From: Porphyra umbilicalis
Taxonomy: Eukaryota > Rhodophyta > Bangiophyceae > Bangiales > Bangiaceae
Direction of reading: 5' to 3'
Assembly: GCA_002049455.2 (NCBI GenBank)
Contig: KV918801.1
Coordinates: forward strand, 1 to 64,000
Length of the DNA: 64,000 nucleotides
Position 1 is the first letter of the stretch. The number at the start of each line of letters is the position of its first letter. Shown one piece after another: positions 1-10,131 of the stretch. The notes beneath the pieces are model-generated. The model had not been told where the DNA came from. It ran no database searches and worked only from the letters and a program-made list of their open reading frames with translations. The position numbers and the translations under genes were made by a program.

Positions 1-260
1 CGTGGCAGACTTGGTGGCATGTACAGCAGGGACGTGTCGCAGCCATGAGACGTGGCGCAGCCATGAGCGGACTGCTGGTGCTACAGTAGGGCCGCCGTGC
101 CAAACGGCTGTGCACTGTACGACGCCGAACGACAGCTTTGCTCGTATCCGATGGGTCGTTGGCCACTGCCCACGAGACAGATCGATCATGCCGTGCGCCG
201 TTGCCGCTTGTCCCCGTCCACCACCCTGTATTCTCCTGCTCCTGTCTTCTTTCCTTGGAG

Positions 261-805
261 ATGCTAACGCCGACGAACAAGCGAGGCCGCCGGTGCGGCG
301 CTCGGCGCGGACAACATGCCGGCGCCAACGCCGCCGTCTTTGTCGCTGCCATCCTTGCAGCCTTGGGGGCAGTCCCTGCCAGGGCGAGGGCGCTGTCCCC
401 TGGGTTGCATCCAACGCTGTCCCCACAACAACCGCGACAAGCAGGGTCCTCTCCGGAACGCCCGACGATCAACAAGGTGCCCGCCGAGTACCATTTGATG
501 ACCGTCGGCGCCGCCGCAGCGGGCTGTCCCCGGGTCGTGAACATTTCCTACTCTGACCGCCCCGCCCCCGACCAACCCCCGCCATGGAACGCCGCCACGA
601 AGATGGCCATGCCGGTGGTCGGGAAGGATTGTTTGACTCGAGTGTGGTATGTTGCTCCAAGCGGCGCGTTGGGGAGCCCCTATAAGTTGGAGAGCAAGCC
701 TCCGTTGAACACCCGCATCAGCGGGTGTTCAACGGAGGCTCGCAGGACGTGGACGGTCTGGTGCGCGCGGCGTTGCAGCTGCCGCCGCCGCCGCCACCGC
801 CTTGA
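261..805 (+). pseudogene. Secreted or membrane-anchored protein gene, frame broken by a hairpin insertion
   Basis: The ATG at 261 opens an Arg/Lys-rich start followed by a hydrophobic stretch (AAVFVAAILAALGAVPARA), a plausible signal peptide or anchor. About 110 further residues follow, including NISYSDRPAPD and CLTRVWYVAPSGAL. At codon 150 (AAC, 708-710) the frame meets 23 bases (711-733) that make up most of a 19-bp perfect hairpin with its left neighbour. Leaving out those 23 bases joins ...PPLN directly to GGSQDVDGLVRAALQL and a proline run ending in TGA at 803-805. I infer that the original gene ran 261-805 and was broken by a short templated insertion. With the insertion present, the reading continues through the 39-bp repeats in another frame. 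I do not recognise the family; function unknown. Confidence 0.45.
698..739. repeat. Perfect 19-bp hairpin with 4-base loop
   Basis: Arms 698-716 and 721-739 are perfect reverse complements around the loop ATCA. It lies inside the broken secreted-protein gene and is long enough to form a stable stem in DNA or RNA. Confidence 0.9.
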
Positions 806-887
806 CGGGCGTTGCAGCTGCCGCCGCCGCCGCCACCGCCTTGACGGGCGTTGCAGCTGCCGCCGCCGCCGCCACCGCCTTGACGGG
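771..887. repeat. 39-bp tandem repeat, 3 copies
   Basis: Units start at 771, 810 and 849, each beginning CGTTGCAGCTGCCGCC and ending in CTTGACGGG. The first unit supplies the proline run and TGA stop of the upstream gene, so the expansion copied the 3' end of that coding sequence. The following 1 kb or so contains GC-rich low-complexity DNA and a MITE. Confidence 0.85.
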
Positions 888-1046
888 CGGTCAGAGGTGG
901 AGGTAGTGGACGGGAAGGAGGGGGGTGAGGGAGGTTGGGTGGAGGCGCGGGGGGGGGTGAGGTAGGATGGCCGCCAGGAAGACTGGAGTGGAAAGAGAGG
1001 TTGGGGCAGCGGGGAAGCCATCATCCTGATTTGGTACGCGTCCATC

Positions 1047-1188
1047 TACAGCAGTTCTCCCAAAAATCCCGCACTCGAACACGAACAGTTGCAAAAGAGT
1101 TCGAAATCGGCCTCTACGACCCCGCAGAGGCCGATTTGGAACTCTTTTGCAACAGTTGGAGTGCGGGATTTTCGGGAGAACGGCTGTA
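1047..1188. mobile_element. Palindromic MITE, Tc1/mariner type (copy 1)
   Basis: About 60 bp at each end are imperfect reverse complements: CAGCAGTTCTCCC at the left and the complement of CAGCCGTTCTCCC at the right, separated by a short centre. TA sits immediately outside both ends, as expected for the mariner TA duplication. A second copy lies at 59316-59451. No coding capacity. Confidence 0.7.
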
Positions 1189-1499
1189 AACGCGATTTTC
1201 GTTCGGGTCCCGATCCGGGCGTACAGAGCATCGGCGAGTTCTGCTCCCGTAGGGTGGGCTGCTGCGTCTTCACGAGCCCGTTGGCGGGGGCACCACGATC
1301 CGCCGCGGACTTTTCGCGGCGTTGACAGTCGCCGGATGTGAGGCGCCTGCGAGACTATCGCGGCCGGCTGCATCGCCTGTACGATACGTGCGGCGCGGAG
1401 GCGTAGGAGGAAGTGAGAGCTGGACGAAGAGAGCGTGGGTGCTGCGCAAGTATGTCTGACCAACGCTACGGCTCTGTGAGTGCGGCGGCTGTGGACGGC

Positions 1500-3185
1500 G
1501 GCCGCGGGGGTCGGTGGGATGGGCGCTGCTTGGAAGACGTGGAGGGGGGGCTGTTGACTAGGGGATTTTTTTACGGCCATGTATTGGTGTGAGCCGGGCG
1601 GGAGTGGACGAGAGAGGACTCTACTGTGGTGTGGTAGGACCACGGTGTGGGTGGAGGTGGTAATTTTTTTGTCGCGGCTGTCATGCCTCATTTTTTCATA
1701 GCAACGCTCCGGGGTTGTTCTCTGCGCTCTTCACTCTGTTTGGAGATGAAGAGCAAACAGGCGGGATGGAGCAAGTAAAACAACTCGCTCTCACGACGTA
1801 CTAACCCCTGTGCTTACTGCACTCGGTCACGTGGTCAGCGCTCCATCGTGAGCGCGCCCTGTCGGAGGTCCTTCGTGAGCTCCACCATCCTCGAGCCACA
1901 CCCCCCCATCATGATGTTCCAATGTCTCAGCTCGTGCACGGAGCGGTTCATTATACGCGACAAGCCATACGCAAAACTGCAGTTGTTTCTGCACTTCGAG
2001 CAGTTATACAGCTTGCGCACAATTCCAATCCCGGGCGCCGTCGTCTTGCATAGCGCCGCGAGTTTGGTGCACGCGCTCACGGCTTTGGCCCAATCTGCGG
2101 CGGTGTAGACGGGCGCGTCTTCGCCCAACACCGACGCCAGTGCGCCACCTTGGTTGGCCGTTGCGTCGGACCCGCCGGAGGCCATCGGCCGTGCAACCGA
2201 CGCAATGATGGAGAGGGCCGGCATGGCTGTGGCGGCGCGAGCGGCGGACAGCACAGCGACGGCCACAAAGGAGGCCGCGAAGAGGATGAAAGTGGAGGCC
2301 TTGCGCAGCGTCATGTTGAAGGGAGAACGATAGAAAGTTGGGGGGCGGTGGCAGACGCACAATGCCAGCGATACGAAGCAGTTGGATTGGTACGGCTAGT
2401 GGAGGCGAGGAGGGTGAGGCTGCGCACGGTGTGTCGTTCGGCCTGGGGAACGGGCCAGGTCGTCCTCGCCATTGCTGCCCTCTCCACCTCTTGTACATTC
2501 CGCCTGCAGCGTCGCCAGTGATCGCTCGCATGAGAGCACACCGTGGCCCTGTACCTCCAAGAAGCGTGTAGCTGGGGCCGTTGGGGCCACCAGCTTGGAT
2601 GCCTCCCGTGAGGAGGGACATAGCATGCTGCCGTCACTGAAAAGGACTGACCCGTCAAAGGGGACTCTAACGTGCCCCGCTGCGTTCCCAGCACCGTTCG
2701 TATCAACAGCGACAGGCGACGAAAACAGATGAAGCGATGAGCCGGTGGCTACCGGCTCAGGCGGTCGGGGCGTCCCCGGACGACCCCCGCGCTGTGACCG
2801 CCTGCCGAGGCGACAGATGGCATCGAGGCGCGGTTCTCGACCGGCGCGAGGGCGTCTGTGAGATGGCTCAGATCTACCTCGATCCGTGGATCAGAGGTCG
2901 GTCGCGCTTTGGGCCGCGGTTATGATCTATCGCGACAACAGTGATTGGCTTATTCCCTTTCAGACAGCGTGTGTCAGAATTCTCTCCAGAGCCTGGGCGC
3001 GACGTCCTTTTTCTGGGGCGCGTTGTACTTGCCATACGTTGTTGCCGAGGCAGACCGCGGTCCCGCCTCGGCGACGGGTTGGCGGACCCGCAAGCACCCT
3101 CTTAGCCCCCGAACTACGAGCACCTCCGCCGGTCGGTGCCCTTTGCGTCAGTCAACCCCGCACAGATGATCTTGAAAGAGGGTGA
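1500..3185 (+). repeat. Left copy of an inverted segmental duplication
   Basis: This stretch matches 56880-58600 on the opposite strand. Shared landmarks include the whole six-cysteine protein gene, its 3' flank (a CAACCCCGGAGCGTTGCT-like stretch near 1700) and a 5' flank near 2737-3185 that contains ATGATCTATCG and GTTGTTGCCGAGGCAGACCG in both copies. The copies differ at many positions and in small gaps, so the duplication is not recent. Confidence 0.8.
1835..2314 (-). CDS. Secreted six-cysteine protein (copy 1)
   Basis: A 159-residue protein. The start MTLRKAST is followed by a clear hydrophobic signal peptide (FILFAASFVAVAVLSAARA), so it is probably secreted. The mature part has six cysteines with spacing C-x6-C-x15-C-x2-C-x3-C-x26-C and the motif HELRHW. 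The paralogue at 57757-58242 keeps exactly the same spacing while many other residues differ, which indicates selection on a disulfide-bonded fold. Reading also extends upstream of this ATG, but the signal peptide argues for it as the start. Both copies lie in inverted duplicated segments. I know of no family with this pattern; function unknown. Confidence 0.75.
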   Translation of the reverse strand: MTLRKASTFILFAASFVAVAVLSAARAATAMPALSIIASVARPMASGGSDATANQGGALASVLGEDAPVYTAADWAKAVSACTKLAALCKTTAPGIGIVRKLYNCSKCRNNCSFAYGLSRIMNRSVHELRHWNIMMGGCGSRMVELTKDLRQGALTMER

Positions 3186-4119
3186 GAAAACCAGTTCCCG
3201 TTCGAGCCCCCAGATGTAGTGCACTCATCGATTTTGAGCCGCCGTTTCCAGCCTCTGGGCTGCTATGTGTTCGAGTTTATGTCAAACGTCAGGTGCCGCA
3301 ATCGCAAGGGTGGCTGTTACGTGTCAGGCAGCAGCCAATACGCAGCAGCCACGGTTCGTCAGCACTTAATTTACGGTTTGTGCTTTACTCCCACATTCTT
3401 CCTATGGACGACTACCCATACTCATTACCTCCATAGGTAGCCGGCCCAGATGACACGGTTGCAATGACGGCCGTGGGGGCTGGGTGGCGGCTGTCGTCCC
3501 GCCTCCAGCCTGGTGCCCACCTAGCGGAGGGATTGGAACGAGAACTAGGACCAAGACATGTCTGGAATGGCAACTAAAGAGCCCCTACGGCGACGAGGGT
3601 GACGGCGGAGGGTGCCGAGGGGGCGGGCTGCGACGGACGGCGGCCGTGGGGTGGCTGCTGGATGTTGAATCCCGTGGTCACACTGTGTGGGGCACAAGAG
3701 AAACACTGAGCATAAAAATGAAGGGGGGGGCATGGGGGGGGGAAAGCAGGGAGGAGGGGGGAGAGAGTAAAGGGAGGAGGTGTGGTATTGCTGTTTTCCG
3801 AATTCTGGCCGATGCGAACAGGAACAAGAACAGGATGGACACTTACAGCAGAGTTAACTTGCAAACGACGCGACCAGAAACCTTGGAAATTGCCCCACAG
3901 AGAAAATTCGGAGGCACTCTGGGCTTCGATTGGCACCCAAAAACGGTCCTCTGGTTCGTTTTTCAAGTGAAACCCCAAGCAGCACGAACACCTGTCCTCT
4001 TCCTCCAGGGAATGTCGCCATACAACTGCGGCACATTGGCCGACTCTCACAGCCATTGCGCCGTTGGGCCCGTAATTCTTGGCCCTGGCGCCCAATCTTC
4101 TCCACGGACACCCGGTCGG
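3186..4119. other. No supported gene
   Basis: Open frames occur on both strands with low-complexity or arginine-rich content and no recognisable domain. Part of the 3' side of the broken ABC1-kinase gene may reach about 4090. I see nothing else convincing here. Confidence 0.4.
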
Positions 4120-4800
4120 CGGTCGGGCGGAGGATGCCCATCATGAACGGCCATGATGGCCGTCACAGAAGTCCTGGGGCGTCCCCTCGTAAATGGCAAA
4201 GACGGTGTTGATGAAGCCTTGCCGCACCGAGGGGCTGATGCTCGAGCACATGCCGAAGTCGTAGTAGATGAGGCGCCCGCCATACTGGGCGTCCACGTGC
4301 AGGTTCCCTGGGTGGCAATCCTGTACCGAAAAAGAATCAATACGGGGCAGGCACAGACAAAGCCAGCGTCAAGCGGGCCAAAGAGCAACGGCCAGCAGCA
4401 CGTGTCAGTCGGTCGATGTCCAGCGTGGCCAAGGAGACCATGATGGTAGCCTCGTTGGGGGTGCCGCCGACTCCTCAAAAATGCCGAGCCAGTTGCGCTG
4501 CGCGCCTTCGGTTTTGAGGTCGACGCGGTCGAGGAGGCCCGCGAGCGCGCGCAAGTTTTTGAGGTCCACGTCAAAGAGCTTCCGCAGCCCCGCGCGTTGC
4601 ACCTTGACCGCCAAGTCCTCCCCGTCGAGCGTCGCGCGGTGCACCTGGCCGAGCGACGCGGCCGCAATGGGCACCTCGTCAAAGGTGTCAAAGAGGAGGG
4701 GCAGCGGCTGGCCGAGCTTTCGCTCGACGCTCGCCACCGCGTCGGCGCCCGAAAAGCCCGGCACCCGGTACCGCTGCCGTTGAATGCCCCTTCACAGACG
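4090..4800 (-). pseudogene. ABC1/ADCK atypical kinase gene, broken
   Basis: Three conserved blocks of the ABC1 (UbiB/ADCK) family appear in order on the minus strand. Near 4764-4475: ERKLGQPL, then the family's Ala-rich loop as PIAAASLGQVHRA, LAVKVQRAGL and DVDLKNLRAL. At 4320-4141, after a plausible CAG acceptor: DCHPGNLHVDA, LIYYDFGMCSSISPSVRQG and NTVFAIYEGTPQ. In another frame at 4144-4085: MMGILRPTADRVSVEKIG, which resembles plastid-type ABC1K proteins. About 80 residues expected between the first two blocks are absent, the last two blocks are out of frame, and the usual N-terminal region is replaced by low-complexity DNA. These kinases act in mitochondria or plastids in prenyl-quinone metabolism; this copy looks non-functional unless unusual splicing repairs it. 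Confidence 0.6.
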
Positions 4801-5059
4801 GGTGGCATCCACGCCGTGGCGGACGCGGCGTCCCCCGCAGCCGTCGCGGCGGCCCTGCCACGCCGACGCCGCGCCGCGGGTGGCCGCGCCCCCCGCCACG
4901 ATGGCCGCCCCGGTGTGCGCCACGGGGGCCATGGCCGTCGACGTTGTCGCCGCCGTCGCTGCCGCGGCGGACGCGCCAAAGGCATCTTGCCACCGCCGCG
5001 TCTGCCGAGGCGGCCGCAGCAAACGTGATCGCCGCGACGCTACCACCGGCGCCACCATC

Positions 5060-5064
5060 AGCCC

Positions 5065-5108
<44 letters not shown>

Positions 5109-5110
5109 CG
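5060..5110. repeat. GGC trinucleotide microsatellite
   Basis: A run of GGC/GCC triplets between 5067 and 5109, within the GC-rich DNA upstream of the broken ABC1 kinase. Confidence 0.85.
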
Positions 5111-5445
5111 TGGCGGGGAGGAGAACCACCACCCGACGCGGCGCGGTGCGCCACTGTGACAGGGACATGCGATCGAGGTCCGTGCTCGAGGCAAACGGCA
5201 CTCGACGCGACTCTGTCGGTGGGCGGTGGCACGCCCGCCGAGGACAATACATGGCAACCGTGAGCTCACGGCACCCTCGGAGGTGGGGCTGGCCGCCGCT
5301 CAGACGACGGCTGGTGGCACCACCGTAAGCCTGCTCCAGGTGGCACCGCCGCTATCGCCAGCTCAGACCCGAAACCGACAGTGACCAACGAGCCGCGGGC
5401 AGCAAGGAACTGGGCGGCCCGGCAGTCCCGGCCGTCAGCGACACG

Positions 5446-6855
5446 TCACTGGTCAGCCAGCAGCTGGCCGTGGGGAGAAGGGCCCCTGCAATGCCGACGC
5501 ACCACAAACGCAAACACCGTGATGGATACAGTGGATGTCAAAGTCAGTGGTAGCGGCAGCTGACGCAGCCGGCCGACCCCCCTCCCCCCGCCCAATAGGT
5601 CAGCCGCCGACAATGCTCTCGCCGCCCTCCCACGCGGCGGCACCCCACCCCCCCCCCCCCTCGGCAACCTCCCCCCCCCCCCCCCCGCGCGCTCCGCCGC
5701 GGCCGACAGCAACGCCACCGCCGCCACGTCGGCGCCCTCATCCGCAAACGGCACCTCGTACAAGACGCGGACGAGACACAGCCCCCGCGCGGGCGCCACC
5801 CACCGGTTGGCCCCCATCACGGGCACGTCCCGCAGGCGCGTCAGCGCGGCGAGCGACAGGCGCTCCGTCCCGACCGCGAGCGCCGCGCCGACCAAATTCC
5901 GCACCATCTTGTACAGCGCCGCGTCGAGCACCACGTCGACGCGGTAGTCGGCGCCGCCGCCGGCGGGCCGCGGGTGGCCCGGCGAGGTGCTGGGCGCCGC
6001 GTCCTCCGCAACGAGCTCCGCCGCCGCCACGGTGCGCACGGGGTTGTGCTGTGCGGCGGTGGTGTGGCCGCCGCCCCGCGACGCGGCCGTGTTGGCAAAT
6101 GACGAAAAGTCGTGCGTGCCGACGAGGGCGGTCAGGGCCGCGCGCACCGCCGCCACGTCGACGGGGCGGAACTCGTGCGCGCGGGTGCGGGCGGTGAGGG
6201 GGTCCTCCACACCCCCAAGCCGCAGGCGGTAGGTGTAGCGCTTGCCCCGCGCGCACGAGATGGCGTGCCACGGCACGGTGAGGGTGCGGGTGCCCGGCGG
6301 GCCCCCACCGCCGCCGCCCATGCCGCCATTGCCGTCGCAGCCGCCGCGGGCGTCGACCGCCGCCACGGCAGCGGCGTCGTGTGGCGTCGTCCCCCCCCCC
6401 CACCCTTTGGGGGCAACACGACGACGCGCGGCGGCGGCGCCACCTCCACCACCCCCACCCGCACGTCGGGCGGGAGCATCGCGTTGAGCGCGTGCCGCAG
6501 CGCCCCCGGCGCCGTCCCCGGCGGCGCGTCAAAGTGGCACACCTGCCCGACGGCGTGGACGCCCGCGTCGGTGCGGCCGGCGCCGACGACCTGCACCGCG
6601 CGGCCGAGGCGGCGGGCGAGCGCGTCGCCGAGGGCGCCTTGGACGGTGCGCGCTGCCGGCTGCCGCTGCCACCCGTGAAAGGCCGTGCCGTCATAGGCGA
6701 CGCGCGCGCGGTAGCGGACCCAGGGGGGGGGGGGGGGGGGCTCGACGAGGCGGGGGGGGGGGAAGGGGGGGGGGGGGGGTGCGCGCGGCCAGACGGGCGG
6801 GGGGGAAACGGGGTGGGCGACGGGGCGCCCGCAGGTGCCGACGCAGGCGGTCCAT
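5446..6855 (-). CDS. tRNA pseudouridine synthase, TruA family
   Basis: TruA-type enzymes convert U38-U40 of the tRNA anticodon arm to pseudouridine. Reading leftward: RYRARVAYDGTAFHGWQRQ, then VVGAGRTDAGVHAVGQVCHFD with the catalytic Asp of GRTDxG, then WHAISCARGKRYTYRL, LVGTHDFSSFAN, DAALYKMVRNLVGAAL and PARGLCLVRVLYEV. This is the full family order. A start at 6855 would give MDRLRRHLRAPRRPPR, which resembles an organelle transit peptide. The frame changes twice, in the G/C runs at 6721-6779 and near 6388-6405, so either the run lengths are misread, or short introns exist, or the gene is damaged. The C-terminal tail is Ala/Gly-rich low complexity. Confident family call, uncertain integrity. 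Confidence 0.8.
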
Positions 6856-6869
6856 CACCGGCAGACATG

Positions 6870-7634
6870 ACGGGAAAGGGAGGGGGAGCGGTCAAGAAGC
6901 GCGCCGCCCGCACCGGCACGGCCGTCGGAGCGGGTTGCGGCCGCCGCCGCCGCGGTGGGGGGCGGGCGGCCGCCCCGCCGTCGCCGACACGGGTGCCAGG
7001 GGCGCGGCGCGCCGCCAACGACAAGCCACGCAGATGACCACAGACAGGTAGAAAGGAAACACCCTTCATGCCGGTCCAGGGGGGGGGGGGGGAGTCGCAG
7101 AGGTCCCCAACCGCAGCGCCGCCGAGGGAGGGCGTCGCCGTGGGCAACGGCACGGCGGCGTGGGGCGGCGTCGTGCGATGCCATCACCGTCTGACCAAAT
7201 CGACAGCTCCGCGGCAGAGCCGGACCCGGGGGGTCCCGATCAAGAAGCCACATCGTCTGTCGCCGGCCGATTTGCGTCGAGCCCCTATCGTCTGTCGCCG
7301 GCCGATTTGCGTCGAGCCCCTATCGAACCCTGTCGACGGCCATCGAGCGTCGAAATACGGGTTCGATACGGTCGGTCGATTGGCATCGCAGCAGATATCG
7401 AAACCCCAGTTTCGACATTCATCGATACAGTCATTATTCGGTTATATCCATCGCCATTTGTTTACAGTGGCGGACAGTACTTAGGTTCCTCTGGCTCGAC
7501 TTGCGATTGGCTGCCATGAGGTCATTTCAATACTACTGGGAAGAAAGAGAAGTACGAAAGAGAGCATTTACGGTGAACTCGGACGAGATAAAATCCAATT
7601 TTACTTGCCTTCGCAGAACCTGATCACGCAAGAG
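6870..7634. other. GC-rich spacer; 35-bp direct repeat
   Basis: No gene is supported. A 35-bp unit starting ATCGTCTGTCGCCGGCC is present twice in tandem (7252-7286 and 7287-7321). The DNA becomes more AT-rich after about 7330. Confidence 0.6.
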
Positions 7635-8016
7635 TAGGGTTGCACACGACGCCCCTATTTCGGGGGCGTCAGGGGCGCGCGACGAATAAGACGCCGTACT
7701 GACGCCCCATTAGGCAGCCAAAACGCCCTCACGACGCCCCAAGTAGCACCCTCAATATTCACAATATGGCTAAAGTAGCACCCATATCATACTCTCATAT
7801 ATCATTTTTGTGTCCAGACTGGGTGCCTGTCCTCAACCAAGGTGCACAGCCGCCACCTGCTGAATCATGTGGACCCCCCTGAAAACTTCCTCTTCCCGAC
7901 GCCTTGTTGACGCCCTTTTGAGTTGAGGCGTTAGGGGCGCACGACGCCCAAATGACGCCCTGGTGACGCCCTTAACGACGCCCTTAACGACGCCCCGGGC
8001 GTTCTGAGCAACCCTA
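7635..8016. mobile_element. hAT-type MITE with 8-bp target duplication
   Basis: The 382-bp element starts TAGGGTTGC and ends GCAACCCTA. It is flanked on both sides by CGCAAGAG (7627-7634 and 8017-8024), an 8-bp duplication typical of hAT transposons, and the terminal sequence also suits hAT. The inside holds many GACGCC/GGCGTC motifs in both orientations, probably subterminal binding sites. It has no transposase. Confidence 0.85.
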
Positions 8017-8024
8017 CGCAAGAG

Positions 8025-8610
8025 TGTGCCTCGTACCGACCCACAACACGGATAATGCCAGGGTTGGGATGGGGGGTTTGTTGCAACGGCTCTGCGACAA
8101 ACCCCCCCCGCACCTCATCTGATTGGTTATAATATATTCAAGGCACGTGCGTGCAATACCCTGGCCTTCCGGGCAGTGGCACGCTCGGCGACGCATCGAC
8201 ACCGGGCACGCCGGCCGGCTCCATAGCCGCGAGCGCGCACGGGGGCACGTACAGCCACGCTGCCGTGGCGGGGAGAATGTGGGGCGGGGAAAGGGGTGCC
8301 GCCGCTGCCACCGCAGCGGCGGCGGCCCGCCGGCGTCGCGCGACGCCCACAGGACGGGCTGTCACTCCACCGCGCAGCGCACCTGCGCACGGCGGGCAGG
8401 GCGGCCGACACGGCGCACGGGCGGGCGGGTGGGACTGATCGCCGCGCGATGGGGCGCCTCCAACCGCGCCGCTAGGCGGCGTCAGCAACCGCCGACGCGC
8501 CGCCGCAACAGAAGACGGCGCGCAGGCACGATCACCCGCGCGTCATCGTGGGCGCGTCGAACCCCGGAAGTCGCTGCGCGCGGTCGCCGTGCGCAACTCG
8601 GGGCGGTGGG
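8025..8610. other. No supported gene
   Basis: A short G-run/C-run hairpin near 8070-8113 is followed by GC-rich DNA with arginine-rich frames on both strands. No domain recognised. Confidence 0.4.
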
Positions 8611-9427
8611 CACGCCTAGTTAAGGTGGCTCTTTTGGATTTGAAAAGCAAGATGCCATTACAGAAGTTGCCTGAAAGCGCCGCGATTCTGGTGTGGCCTC
8701 CAGTGGCTCTGGTCGACACTCTCGTGTCGGAGCGGCGATTTGGCAGCCCGTCTTGCTCGCCACCACGTCCGCCCGTCGCCGGATCATTCCGCACCGCGCT
8801 CTTGATCGCTGTGCCGCCATCCTGCGGCCTCTCCTTTCGCCCATTTTGTTTCCAAGCACCTTGGGGGCCGGCCCTGGACTTCAATAACTATATGGTAAAG
8901 GAGGATCTGCATACAACCATGATGTGCGGTCAGCAGGACCGGACAACACCAGCTCTGCCGTCAACGAAGGCAGTCCAATTACTCTGGGTTCTTTTGTTGA
9001 TAGTCTTGGGTGGACCGTATGTTTTTGGCATCATCGTGATCAGCGCTCTGAGTTGAACCCAATGGTATGAAGAGAACCCACCCGACCGCTATCGGCTCAG
9101 GCAGCAAACTGCATCTTCTTCGAACTGGGCTCGTCGGATGTCATCTCTTTCGCATGAGAGCCGAAGACAGATCAGAGACCGGCCTTCACTGGGAGTCGAC
9201 TCAAGGGCATCTCGCCTGTTCAGTAGGTGTCATGCGCTGATTGGCCCACATCCACTTCCGCAGGAAAAACTGAGGACGTGGAAGCAGTAAGTGCGTTCTT
9301 TTCCAACCCCACTGCCGGCCACCGCAACCACCAATAGAAAGCCGAAATTGTTGGACCAATCCAATCAGGTGGCTTCCTGGGCCCTGAAATCCAAAAGAGC
9401 CGCTGGAGGCGGTCTTAACTAGGCGTG
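8611..9427. mobile_element. Non-autonomous CACGCC-family DNA transposon
   Basis: The 817-bp element has terminal repeats CACGCCTAGTTAAG then GGCTCTTTTGGATTT. The two blocks are 2 bases apart at the left end and 12 bases apart at the right. TGGG flanks both sides (8607-8610 and 9428-9431), giving a 4-bp target duplication. The terminal blocks match the transposase-encoding element at 31795-35287, so this is probably a deletion derivative mobilised in trans. Its right 230 bp recur, inverted, at 52658-52898. No gene is supported inside. Confidence 0.85.
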
Positions 9428-9761
9428 TGGGGGGGGGCAGAGGGGCAGACGCCGTCCGGGCCCTGTGACCCTTGTGGCAGGAGAGTCCTTCTCAGCCACG
9501 TAATTCTATTCGCTTTTTAGCGTCATCGCGACCCTTCCAACGCTGACACGCCCTCAGATCCCTGAGGACACGAATGCAGACTGCCACCTCTGAAGCGGAG
9601 ATCAAGTCCCTATATCTAAGTATATGTGTGCATCACTACACTTTCTGAGCACCCTGTCCTAAAGGCCAGGGAATTCTTGCAAACTCAATCAATTCAAGAT
9701 GGTGCGAGCCAGATCATCATCTGCCGTGTCTCCCCGAGCCTCCGTAAGACTTCTCCGATTA

Positions 9762-9788
9762 TGGTGCGTGTCCCAAAAATGAGACATG
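9762..9788 (+). repeat. Left outer terminal repeat of the 26-kb element
   Basis: Begins TGGTGCGTGTCCC after TA at 9760-9761 and matches 35860-35886 in reverse with one mismatch (C/G at the thirteenth base). Confidence 0.8.
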
Positions 9789-10105
9789 CGCGTTTTCTGA
9801 AGGACTGACACATCACTGCATGGGGGCAGGCGGCGTGGGGTACGAGAAATTTCTTGACTGGCCTCCATGGAAAGAGCCTCTCCCGACGCGTGCTTGGCTG
9901 ACAACTCCTTAATACCCGCCTGTGGGCCCTGTTCTGTGGACCTCTCAGATAGCCCCGGTCTTGAAGCCAGTCTTTTTCAGGTTCTTGGGGTTGAAGGTTT
10001 GCAACGCCAAAGCTCATGTGCTAACTGGAGCTTCGATGAGGGGTGTCCCAAATCATGTTTTCCTCACAGGGGGCTACATGGCGGTCTTTTTCACGTTTTT
10101 ATTGG

Positions 10106-10131
10106 TATGGCGCTTCCCCCTTTTCTGATGG
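10106..10131 (+). repeat. Left inner box of the 26-kb element
   Basis: A 26-bp sequence beginning TATGGCGCTTCCCCC and ending TCTGATGG. It is identical in reverse to 35579-35604 and lies 344 bp inside the left end. Its first bases resemble the outer repeat. Confidence 0.75.

Noticed and set aside
3484..4146. 220-codon plus-strand frame
   Set aside because: Low complexity and antisense to conserved ABC1-kinase motifs at its right end; no recognisable domain.
9388..9427. CACGCC end near 9.4 kb as part of the 26-kb element
   Set aside because: It pairs with 8611 and has its own TGGG duplication, so it is a separate small element.
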